Shown here piece after piece: positions 1 to 5,205 of a stretch of 6,260 nt of DNA. The DNA is from an uncultured Lachnoanaerobaculum sp. (GTDB taxonomy: Bacteria; Bacillota; Clostridia; Lachnospirales; Lachnospiraceae). Position 1 is the stretch's first letter; each line of letters begins with the position of its first letter. Under the pieces are notes generated by a model, which saw nothing but the letters and a program-made list of their open reading frames with translations, was not told the origin of the DNA and did not search any database. A program made the translations under genes and the position numbers. The DNA is taken from positions 1-6,260 of the forward strand of contig CAMQCZ010000040.1 of NCBI GenBank assembly GCA_946999385.1, read 5' to 3'.

Positions 1-234
1 CTTATATTTATCTGAAATTGTTTCTACAAATATTGCCTTATCCTCAGAATAAATTCTAAGTATATCTTTAAATTCTATAGGAAAAGCAAAATCGTCTTTA
101 AAAGCTACAAGCTGTGTTGAGTAAGAGCTTAGTATAGTTTGTCTTAAATTTTCTATTTCCTGACTGATTTTGTTGGTATAAATTGTTACCTTAGTTTCAG
201 CTATTGAATCATTACATATTATTTCTATATTCAT
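1..234 (-). CDS. LytTR-domain DNA-binding protein, N-terminal part (runs off the left edge)
   Basis: The first 78 codons of a minus-strand gene are visible; the rest lies beyond base 1. The start is ATG at 234, preceded on the minus strand by GGAAAGG a few bases upstream. The protein opens MNIEIICNDSIAETKVTIYT and, after a charged stretch, continues around residues 53-78 with the pattern FxIEFKDILRIYSEDKAIFVE. This resembles the start of a LytTR domain, in which beta strands built on an 'x-E-D-I-x-x-I-x-x-x-x-K' pattern precede the DNA-contacting part. Small stand-alone LytTR proteins of about 145 residues are common in Firmicutes and are usually followed by a DUF3021 membrane protein gene; that partner would lie outside the window. 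No receiver domain precedes it. The assignment rests on sequence pattern only, and the C-terminal half that would confirm it is not visible. Confidence 0.72.
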   Translation of the reverse strand, partial: MNIEIICNDSIAETKVTIYTNKISQEIENLRQTILSSYSTQLVAFKDDFAFPIEFKDILRIYSEDKAIFVETISDKYK

Positions 235-269
235 ATTAGCTTTCCTTTCCTTTCATATCTTAAGCTTAT

Positions 270-298
270 ATTATAAAAAATAAAAAGTCCATCTAAAA
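270..298 (-). promoter_or_regulatory. possible promoter of the LytTR gene
   Basis: On the minus strand a perfect TATAAT lies at 275-270, about 35 bases before the LytTR start codon. The -35 region 17 bases upstream (298-293) reads TTTTAG, a poor match to TTGACA. It falls inside the hairpin that terminates brnQ. The -10 alone is convincing, but in DNA this rich in A+T such hexamers arise often, so readthrough from brnQ remains an alternative source of transcription. Confidence 0.3.
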
Positions 299-307
299 AA
301 GATGAAC
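276..307 (-). terminator. rho-independent terminator of brnQ
   Basis: Read on the minus strand, GTTCATC and GATGGAC form a 7-bp stem (one G-U wobble) around a 7-base T-rich loop. It is followed by TTTTTATTTTTT. The wobble pair forms only in minus-strand RNA (it is a C/A mismatch in plus-strand RNA) and the T-run is on that side, which fixes the direction. It lies 46 bases after the brnQ stop codon and before the LytTR gene. Confidence 0.65.
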
Positions 308-353
308 GGTTATAAATTTATTATAAAAGGATAAATAATAAAAATAAATAATA

Positions 354-1661
354 TTATTGCTTATTTTTAAAGCCTGTAAGGACGGAAAATGTCATTAATA
401 TAAGTGCAGGAATAAGCCATACTAAGGCTTGATTATAAAGCGGTATATAAGATAATATATAAATTAAGCCTTTTATATGAAAGCTTTTTGAAATTATATC
501 CAGAATTGATAAGATTAAAACTGTATAAATCGTAAAGCGTGGTCCATTTTTAGATAAACTAAAAATATGATCAAGTATAACTATAAGTAAAATAGTAATA
601 GATAGTGGATATAATATATTAAGTACAGGTAAGGATATTGCTATAACATTATTAAGTCCCATATTTGTAATTATAAAACTTATAAGTGTAAAAAAGCTTA
701 AATAAATTTTATAATTAATTATAGGAAAGGTTTCATAGAAAAATTGTGTACTTGCAGCTATTAGTCCAACTGTTGTAGTAAAGCAGGTTACAATAACCAG
801 TATACCGATAAATATTTGACCATAAGCACCAAAAATATTTTTTGAGGCTTGAGTAATAATATATACACCGTTATGTATATCAGGATTATTTAAAATTTCA
901 GCAGGAACAGGAAATTTATTACCTAGGCAAGCTAAACCATAATATAGAATTGAAAATAATATAAGAGCTGTAATATTTGCTACGTATACACTGAATATAT
1001 ATTCTTTTTTTGAAGAAAAGCTGAATTTTTTCAAGGTATTTATTGCTATAACACTAAAGGCGATAGAAGCAATAGAATCAAGAGTAAGATATCCATCTAA
1101 AAATCCTGAGCTGAAGGCTGTTTTACTTGAATATTTAGCTGTAGAGTGCAATATATCCATATTATTATATTTTAACAGTCCTAAAATAATGAGTATAATA
1201 ATTAAAATTATAAAAATTGGAGTTAATAATTTGCCTACACTGTCAACAAGCCTTGATGGAAAAAGTGCAAGTAAATATGCACATAAAAAATATATAAAAG
1301 TATATATAAATAAATTCACCCTGCTATTTCCTGATATAGGCTCTATGGCTACCAAAAATGAGGTTACACAGGTTCTTGGAATAGCAAAAAAAGGACCTAT
1401 GGACAGGTACAGGACTACCAAAAAAAGCAAGGCAAAAAGAGGGGATATTTTACTACTTAAATGAAATCTATATCCTCTATCATCTAAAGTACCTACAATA
1501 AGTGTCAATATAGTAAGACCGACGCCTGATAATATAAAACCGAATATCGCAGAATTAAAATTTTCTCCTGCATTTTTACCTAAATCCGGTGGAAATATCA
1601 GGTTTCCTGCACCAAAAAAGATTCCGAATAATAATAAGCCGGTTAAAAATCCCTTTTTCAT
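354..1661 (-). CDS. brnQ: branched-chain amino acid carrier BrnQ (LIVCS family)
   Basis: This gene encodes a 435-residue integral membrane protein that imports leucine, isoleucine and valine with a coupling cation (Na+ or H+) across the cytoplasmic membrane. The length is normal for the family. Visible signatures are the first-helix motif FFGAGNLIFPP (residues 15-25, an unwound substrate-site type helix), IGPFFAIPRTCVTSF (88-102), and the mid-protein GYLTLDSIASIAFSV (190-204), all characteristic of BrnQ. About twelve hydrophobic segments run to the C terminus, which ends in a short basic tail. The start is placed at ATG 1661, which sits 6 bases after AAAGGA; an upstream in-frame TTG at 1676 would add five residues but overlaps that ribosome binding site. 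The gene is transcribed alone: a terminator follows, and the next gene upstream is divergent. In Firmicutes brnQ is often controlled by CodY; no clear CodY box is seen here. Confidence 0.95.
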   Translation of the reverse strand: MKKGFLTGLLLFGIFFGAGNLIFPPDLGKNAGENFNSAIFGFILSGVGLTILTLIVGTLDDRGYRFHLSSKISPLFALLFLVVLYLSIGPFFAIPRTCVTSFLVAIEPISGNSRVNLFIYTFIYFLCAYLLALFPSRLVDSVGKLLTPIFIILIIILIILGLLKYNNMDILHSTAKYSSKTAFSSGFLDGYLTLDSIASIAFSVIAINTLKKFSFSSKKEYIFSVYVANITALILFSILYYGLACLGNKFPVPAEILNNPDIHNGVYIITQASKNIFGAYGQIFIGILVIVTCFTTTVGLIAASTQFFYETFPIINYKIYLSFFTLISFIITNMGLNNVIAISLPVLNILYPLSITILLIVILDHIFSLSKNGPRFTIYTVLILSILDIISKSFHIKGLIYILSYIPLYNQALVWLIPALILMTFSVLTGFKNKQ

Positions 1662-1667
1662 AATTAT

Positions 1668-1673
1668 TCCTTT
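1668..1673 (-). promoter_or_regulatory. brnQ ribosome binding site
   Basis: AAAGGA on the minus strand ends 6 bases before ATG 1661. It directly follows the alternative TTG at 1676-1674, so that TTG has no binding site of its own at the right distance. This decides the start of brnQ in favour of the ATG. Confidence 0.7.
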
Positions 1674-1680
1674 CAATTAT

Positions 1681-1693
1681 AAGCTACAAGCTT
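1681..1693. repeat. short inverted repeat AAGCT-N3-AGCTT in the brnQ leader
   Basis: Perfect 5-bp arms flank a 3-base spacer, immediately upstream of the brnQ ribosome binding site. It could be a small hairpin in the mRNA leader or half of an operator. It is short enough to be coincidence. Confidence 0.3.
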
Positions 1694-1727
1694 TAAATAT
1701 TAAAAAATTTTATTTAGTATATTTTCT

Positions 1728-1756
1728 ATTATAATTTATTAGCTGATAATAGAATA
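1728..1756 (-). promoter_or_regulatory. possible brnQ promoter
   Basis: On the minus strand a perfect TATAAT occupies 1733-1728, about 67 bases before the brnQ start codon. The hexamer 17 bases further upstream (1756-1751) is TATTCT, a weak -35. A second -10-like TATACT lies at 1721-1716 without a credible -35. The region is almost entirely A and T, so the exact promoter cannot be fixed by eye. Confidence 0.35.
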
Positions 1757-1772
1757 ATATAATAATATAAAA

Positions 1773-1792
1773 ATGTATTTTTTACAATACAT
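1773..1792. repeat. perfect 20-bp dyad ATGTATT-N6-AATACAT, candidate operator
   Basis: Seven-base arms, perfectly complementary, are separated by 6 bases in the divergent interval between brnQ and the ROK kinase gene. It lies upstream of the probable brnQ promoter and about 90 bases upstream of the kinase -10. Size and symmetry fit the site of a dimeric repressor or activator. No regulator can be named, and the base composition makes chance palindromes more likely than usual. Confidence 0.4.
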
Positions 1793-1836
1793 ACAATATA
1801 TCTTTAATTCCTTTGTTTTATATATTAGAAGTGTCG

Positions 1837-1874
1837 ATAAATAAATTGTCATATTAACTTACTTATTTATTTAT
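1837..1874. repeat. 10-bp inverted repeat abutting the ROK kinase promoter
   Basis: ATAAATAAAT at 1837-1846 is matched by its exact reverse complement ATTTATTTAT at 1865-1874, with 18 bases between. The right arm ends 6 bases before the -10 box, so it covers the -35 position. It could be an operator or simply a low-complexity coincidence. Confidence 0.3.
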
Positions 1875-1877
1875 ATA

Positions 1878-1886
1878 TGTTATAAT
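1878..1886 (+). promoter_or_regulatory. extended -10 promoter of the ROK kinase gene
   Basis: TGT directly precedes a perfect TATAAT at 1881-1886, giving the TGn extended -10 form, 26 bases before the start codon. No good -35 is found at 16-18 bases, which is common for extended -10 promoters. The predicted transcript starts near 1893, just before the AAGGAG ribosome binding site at 1901-1906. Confidence 0.6.
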
Positions 1887-1912
1887 ATAAAAAAGCATTT
1901 AAGGAGTCGGGC

Positions 1913-2809
1913 ATGAATAGATATATATGTGTAGACATAGGCGGAACAGCTATAAAATATGGAGTTATAAATGAAAATCAAAAATTTTTATTTACTTCCG
2001 AAAGCACCACACCTGCAAAGGAAGGTGGTAAAAAAATAATAGAAAAAGTAATATATCTTATAAAACCTTTGATTTCAAAATATGGAGCAAAGGGTATTTG
2101 TATTTCAAGTGCAGGCATGGTAGATCCGCAAAAGGGTAAAATAGTTTATGCATCTGAGCTTATTCCAAAATACAAGGGCCTTTGTATCAAAGACATTATA
2201 GAAAAAAGCTTGGGACTTGCCTGTGAAATTGAAAATGATGTAAAATGTGCAGCCTTGGCTGAGTTTTATAAGGGTGCCTCTAAAAATACAAATACAAGCA
2301 TTTGTCTGACTATAGGTACCGGTATAGGGGCGGGAATTATTTTAGATGGTAAGCTTTTGCATGGATTTTTACAAAGTGCCGGAGAAATTGGATATATGAA
2401 TTTTTTTCCGGGTCAATTTCAAGATTTGGCAGCTACAAGTGTTTTAGTAAAAAAAGTATCTAATATTAAAAAAGATGAAAATATAGACGGAAAATATATT
2501 TTTGATAATGCAAAAAAGGGAGATGTTGATTGTATACAGGCTATAGATGAAATGACTGATATTTTAGGAAGAGGTCTTGCCAATATTTGTTATTTTTTAA
2601 ATCCTGAGATTATTATTTTGGGTGGTGGAATCATGGCACAAAAGGATTATTTGAAGGAAAAAATAGAAAAAAGTCTAAAAAAATATCTTATCCCATATAT
2701 AGCACAAAAAACAAAGATCGCTTTTGCAAAAAATCAAAATAAAGCAGGTATGCTGGGTGCATATTTTAATTTTAAAATAAGACAGGAGGGTAATAGAAAT
2801 ATTAGTTGA
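1913..2809 (+). CDS. ROK-family sugar kinase without the zinc-site cysteines
   Basis: This gene encodes a 298-residue cytoplasmic protein of the ROK group, which phosphorylates hexoses or amino-hexoses using ATP. The N-terminal phosphate loop VDIGGTAIK (7-15), the catalytic Asp109 in ENDVKCAALAE (107-117), the second phosphate motif IGTGIGAG (134-141), GEIGYM (157-162), LGGGI (236-240) and NKAGMLGA (276-283) are all present, so it should be an active kinase. There is no N-terminal helix-turn-helix, so it is an enzyme and not a NagC/XylR-type repressor. The usual ROK zinc motif with its CxCGxxGC cluster after GEIG is missing; the segment reads MNFFPGQFQDLAATS. Such variants occur among Firmicute glucoside, fructose and N-acetylmannosamine kinases, so the substrate cannot be assigned. 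The start ATG follows AAGGAG by 6 bases. No transporter or catabolic gene stands beside it to reveal the sugar. Confidence 0.9.
   Translation: MNRYICVDIGGTAIKYGVINENQKFLFTSESTTPAKEGGKKIIEKVIYLIKPLISKYGAKGICISSAGMVDPQKGKIVYASELIPKYKGLCIKDIIEKSLGLACEIENDVKCAALAEFYKGASKNTNTSICLTIGTGIGAGIILDGKLLHGFLQSAGEIGYMNFFPGQFQDLAATSVLVKKVSNIKKDENIDGKYIFDNAKKGDVDCIQAIDEMTDILGRGLANICYFLNPEIIILGGGIMAQKDYLKEKIEKSLKKYLIPYIAQKTKIAFAKNQNKAGMLGAYFNFKIRQEGNRNIS
2784..2790 (+). promoter_or_regulatory. orphan strong ribosome binding site (AGGAGGG)
   Basis: This near-consensus Shine-Dalgarno sequence lies inside the 3' end of the ROK kinase gene. No ATG, GTG or TTG follows within 5-12 bases. An ATA codon at 2793 opens a 13-codon frame (beginning IEILVDYCY) that stops at 2832. 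The first TTG, at 2806, overlaps the kinase stop but is 15 bases away. The site looks like the remnant of a translationally coupled downstream gene whose start has been lost. Confidence 0.4.
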
Positions 2810-2865
2810 TTATTGCTATCTATTTTTTATATAGAAGTCAGCATTATAGGATGAAAGGGAAATTT

Positions 2866-3210
2866 ATGCAAAAAATTAAAACTGTATTAGCAATTCTGAA
2901 ATTGTATTCTGAAGATAATGCTTTTATATTTGATGGAGAGCAAAAGAACTTATGAGGAATAACACAACGTATGTCTACTGCTATCTATACCAAGGGAAGT
3001 CTGACTATAGACGGTATAAAGCTTAGCAATGAAAAAACTAACGCCGCTATGCGGAATGCACCTATTTATGCAGATGGAAGAAATGCTTATATTCATTTTA
3101 TAAGTGGAGAAATAAGTAATACTCAATATCTCGCAGGGAGAGGCTTTGGTTCTCATTATTCATCGTTATATTTAATTGTAGCTTTGCTGCTTAAAAAATA
3201 TAAAAAATAA
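2866..3210 (+). pseudogene. unrecognised small gene interrupted by an in-frame TGA
   Basis: The product is not recognised. ATG 2866 follows AAAGGG by 6 bases and opens a frame of 29 codons (starting MQKIKTVLAILKLYSEDN). That frame meets TGA at 2953-2955, then continues in the same frame without further stops to TAA at 3208-3210. Joined across the TGA it would be about 114 residues; the context TTA-TGA-GGA is consistent with a TGG (Trp) to TGA change. The same frame is also open upstream as far as 2806, overlapping the ROK kinase stop codon. The downstream part has a polar, mixed composition (NAAMRNAPIYADGRNAYIHF) and a hydrophobic C-terminal stretch ending in KKYKK. No cysteines, signal peptide or catalytic motif can be named. 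An internal ATG at 2971, with GAGGA about 12 bases before it, could still express a 79-residue product. Recoding of the TGA is possible but nothing supports it. It lies in the wake of the ROK gene and before a strong hairpin. Confidence 0.45.
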
Positions 3211-3222
3211 AATAAATAATGA

Positions 3223-3257
3223 AAGCTGTTGCAAAATTTTTGATTTTGCAACAGCTT
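3223..3257. terminator. 15-bp hairpin between convergent transcripts, probable bidirectional terminator
   Basis: AAGCTGTTGCAAAAT and its perfect reverse complement ATTTTGCAACAGCTT flank a 5-base loop. The hairpin stands 12 bases after the stop of the plus-strand reading frame and 12 bases after the lysR stop on the other strand. T-rich sequence follows on both sides (TTATTTG on plus, TTTCATTATTTATTTTA on minus), though neither is an uninterrupted T-run. Position and symmetry favour termination from both directions. Confidence 0.75.
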
Positions 3258-3269
3258 ATTTGTTATATA

Positions 3270-4157
3270 TTAGTGAGAAAGCTTTAAAAAATCTTTTATC
3301 ATATTTTGATATATATCTGAAAACACACTATTTTTATTAAAAACAAAATTGAAATCATGCTTAAATCCGAAATCATTTAAATTAATTATAGAAATTGATT
3401 TTTTATTTACCTCATTCTGGATGGCAGATTTATATAAAAATGATATCCCACAGTCATTTTTTATTAATTCAACCAAGGTATGCATATTGTCTATTTGAAT
3501 AAAATTTTCAAAATCATTTATAGATAAATTTTTTATAGACAGCAGATTTTTTAACATAGCTAAAGTACCAGAGCCGGGTTCTCGGATTATTATTCTTTCA
3601 TGTAACAAGTCGCTTATATTGTGGATTTTTTTAGCAAAAATGTGCTTTGAAGAGCATACACCGACAAAATCCTCAGTTTTAAATTTTATAATATTATATT
3701 TATCCTGATTTAGATGACCTTCAACTATAGCAAAATCAAGTAATCCGTTGTCTAAATATTCTAAAACAGTCTGAGTATTTTTATAAAAAATATTAAAATT
3801 AATATGCTTATTTGATTTTACATAATTAATAATTTCATTTAAAAGGGTATATTCTCCTATAGTCATAGTTAAACCGAAATTTATTGTATATTTATTTTTT
3901 TTGCTTTCTGCAATTAAGGCTTTTATTTTTTTTTCATCATTACTCATTAATTTTAAGCTTTTAAATAATAATTTGCCTTCATCAGTAAGAGCAATATTTT
4001 TTTTATCACGAGTAAATAAAGTACATGAATACTTATCCTCTAAATATTTTATATGCTGTGAAATTGCCGGCTGAGATAAGTTCAGATGCTTGGCGGCGAT
4101 AGTAAAATTCATATATTTACAAACTGTTAAAAAGCTTGTGCTTCTAAAATCTAACAT
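3270..4157 (-). CDS. LysR-type transcriptional regulator, CysL/YeiE-like
   Basis: This gene encodes a 295-residue cytoplasmic DNA-binding regulator of normal LysR length. The winged helix-turn-helix is at residues 18-40 (core AAKHLNLSQPAISQHIKYLE), followed by LFTRDKKNIALTDEGK and the linker helix to about residue 90. The periplasmic-binding-protein-like effector domain runs from about 92 to the end. Within it, GLTMTIGEYTL (95-105), LDFAIVEG (140-147) and IIREPGSGT (190-198) resemble the CysL/YeiE branch, known for regulating sulfur metabolism or responding to small anions such as sulfite. The start ATG is preceded by AAAGGAG at 7 bases. The gene is divergent from a flavoprotein-YeiH operon, the classical arrangement for a LysR protein and its target, and resembles the yeiE-yeiH pairing of enterobacteria. 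Its own promoter overlaps an inverted repeat, suggesting autoregulation. The ligand is inferred from context only. Confidence 0.92.
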   Translation of the reverse strand: MLDFRSTSFLTVCKYMNFTIAAKHLNLSQPAISQHIKYLEDKYSCTLFTRDKKNIALTDEGKLLFKSLKLMSNDEKKIKALIAESKKNKYTINFGLTMTIGEYTLLNEIINYVKSNKHINFNIFYKNTQTVLEYLDNGLLDFAIVEGHLNQDKYNIIKFKTEDFVGVCSSKHIFAKKIHNISDLLHERIIIREPGSGTLAMLKNLLSIKNLSINDFENFIQIDNMHTLVELIKNDCGISFLYKSAIQNEVNKKSISIINLNDFGFKHDFNFVFNKNSVFSDIYQNMIKDFLKLSH

Positions 4158-4174
4158 TATATTTCTCCTTTAGA

Positions 4175-4234
4175 ATTAATCATAACAAAATTTTATTTAT
4201 TTATCAATATTTATAATTTTAAATAATGATTAAT
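4175..4234. promoter_or_regulatory. candidate LysR operator region: ATTAATCAT ... ATGATTAAT
   Basis: A perfect 9-bp inverted repeat occupies 4175-4183 and 4226-4234. Between them lies a second dyad, TATTTA-N6-TAAATA (4208-4225), which fits the T-N11-A LysR box form. The left arm overlaps the lysR -10. The right arm lies in the spacer of the operon promoter. Relative to the predicted operon start near 4253, the whole region spans about -78 to -19, matching the 50-60 bp footprint usual for LysR tetramers. High A+T content weakens the statistical case. Confidence 0.5.
4179..4207 (-). promoter_or_regulatory. promoter of the lysR gene
   Basis: On the minus strand, TTGATA (4207-4202) and TATGAT (4184-4179) match the -35 and -10 consensus at 5 of 6 positions each. 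They are 17 bases apart, and TGT before the -10 adds the extended form. Transcription would start near 4172, giving a leader of only about 15 bases that just contains the AAAGGAG ribosome binding site. Confidence 0.65.
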
Positions 4235-4246
4235 AAGTGCTATAAT
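4218..4246 (+). promoter_or_regulatory. promoter of the flavoprotein-yeiH operon
   Basis: TTTAAA (4218-4223, 4 of 6) and a perfect TATAAT (4241-4246) are separated by 17 bases, with TGC giving an extended -10. The predicted start near 4253 leaves a 39-base leader to ATG 4292. It also shows that an in-frame ATG at 4226 lies upstream of the transcript. Confidence 0.65.
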
Positions 4247-4279
4247 AGCTGGACAAAAAGTATAATTAATTTTTATATT

Positions 4280-4286
4280 AAGGAGG
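4280..4286 (+). promoter_or_regulatory. ribosome binding site that fixes the flavoprotein start
   Basis: AAGGAGG ends 5 bases before ATG 4292. The longer in-frame start at 4226 has no such site and precedes the predicted transcription start. The protein beginning MFDIIIIGAG also starts right at the FAD-binding fold, as expected for the family. Confidence 0.85.
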
Positions 4287-4291
4287 AAACT

Positions 4292-5194
4292 ATGTTTGAT
4301 ATTATAATTATAGGTGCAGGTGTTGCAGGAATCAGTGCAGGAATTTATTCATCAAGCCGTGGTAAGGATGTTTTGATTATTGAAAAAAATAAAATAGGCG
4401 GTTTGATAGCAAAGGTATCAAGTGTTACACATTATGTATCAGCACTTACAAATGAAAGTGGTAAAGAGTTTGCGGCTCGTTTGGAAAAGCAGGTTAAGGA
4501 TATAGGCTTAAATGTTATATATGAGGATGTTAAGGAAGTGGATTTGATAGGAGAGGTTAAAAAAGTAAAGACACAAAATAATATATATGAGGCAAAAAAG
4601 ATAATTATTGCAAATGGAACCTCTCCAAGAAATTTACATATAAAAAATCAGGAAAAATTACTTAATAAGGGCTTTTGTACCAATGCAGCCACTCAGGCAA
4701 AGGAATATGAAAATAAGAATGTATATGTAATTGGAGGAGGAGACGGAGCTATAAAGGAAGCTTTATATTTATCCAATTTTGCTAAAAAGGTTACAATTAT
4801 AAATATGGAGGATAATCTTATCTGTATAGATGAATTTAAGAAAAAGATAGCAAAAAAAGATAATATAGAAGTAAAAAATAATATTGAAATTAAAGCTATA
4901 TATGGAGAGAATGAAATAGAAAGTATAGATTTCTTTAATAATAAGGATAATTGTGTTCAAAATATTGAGGATAAGGCTTGTGGTATATTTGTATATGCAG
5001 GAATAGTCCCAAATACACAAATGTATACACAATTAGAGCTTGAAAATGGTTTTATAAAAACTGATGATAATATGGAAACAACAATAAAAAATGTATATGC
5101 AGTCGGAGACATACGTGAAAAAGCTATAAGACAGGTTTCAACATCTGTATGTGATGGTACAATAGCAGGAGTAAGAGCCGGAGCAGGTGCATAG
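4292..5194 (+). CDS. thioredoxin-reductase-like FAD oxidoreductase lacking CxxC and the NADPH signature
   Basis: This gene encodes a 300-residue soluble two-Rossmann flavoprotein. The FAD fold opens with IIIIGAGVAG (4-13). The second dinucleotide fold has VIGGGDGAIKEALYLSNFAKK (from 146). The C-terminal FAD motif YAVGDIREKAIRQVSTS (269-285) closely follows thioredoxin reductase, including RQV. Two hallmarks are missing. Aligned without gaps back from GGGD, the CATC positions hold Asn131 and Thr134, and the only nearby cysteine is Cys129. The NADPH 2'-phosphate motif HRRxxxR is replaced by NMExxxI (171-177). It is therefore unlikely to reduce thioredoxin through a CxxC pair, and may use NADH, another donor, or no nicotinamide at all. 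It is the first gene of an operon with a YeiH-type exporter, under a divergent LysR regulator, which suggests a role in handling a sulfur compound. The substrate is unknown. Automated annotation would probably call it TrxB, which is misleading. Confidence 0.88.
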   Translation: MFDIIIIGAGVAGISAGIYSSSRGKDVLIIEKNKIGGLIAKVSSVTHYVSALTNESGKEFAARLEKQVKDIGLNVIYEDVKEVDLIGEVKKVKTQNNIYEAKKIIIANGTSPRNLHIKNQEKLLNKGFCTNAATQAKEYENKNVYVIGGGDGAIKEALYLSNFAKKVTIINMEDNLICIDEFKKKIAKKDNIEVKNNIEIKAIYGENEIESIDFFNNKDNCVQNIEDKACGIFVYAGIVPNTQMYTQLELENGFIKTDDNMETTIKNVYAVGDIREKAIRQVSTSVCDGTIAGVRAGAGA

Positions 5195-5205
5195 ATAGAG
5201 GTGAT

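Noticed and set aside
1189..1464. A plus-strand open frame inside brnQ
   Set aside because: It is antisense to strongly conserved BrnQ coding sequence and has no ribosome binding site or recognisable protein content.
1662..1676. A TTG start for BrnQ at 1676
   Set aside because: Its first codons are themselves the AAAGGA binding site for ATG 1661, and the family normally starts at MKKG.
1717..1740. A CodY box upstream of brnQ
   Set aside because: The best segment, around GAAAATA on the minus strand, matches only about 8 of 15 positions of the consensus, no better than chance in this A+T-rich DNA.
1677..1760. A T-box or other riboswitch before brnQ
   Set aside because: The leader is too short and too A+T-rich, and no T-box sequence or specifier structure is seen.
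2953..2955. Selenocysteine or Trp recoding of the TGA
   Set aside because: No clear SECIS-like hairpin follows the TGA, the protein has no Sec-type motif, and TGA serves as the stop of the ROK gene while TGG encodes Trp elsewhere.
2950..3156. A minus-strand open frame opposite the interrupted small gene
   Set aside because: It has no ribosome binding site, and its cysteine-rich residues look like antisense translation of the plus-strand frame.
4226..4291. A 22-codon N-terminal extension of the flavoprotein from ATG 4226
   Set aside because: The predicted promoter -10 (4241-4246) lies inside it, it has no ribosome binding site, and AAGGAGG stands before ATG 4292, where the FAD fold begins.
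4769..5032. A minus-strand open frame inside the flavoprotein gene
   Set aside because: It is an Ile/Tyr/Phe-rich shadow of the A+T-rich coding strand with no start signals.
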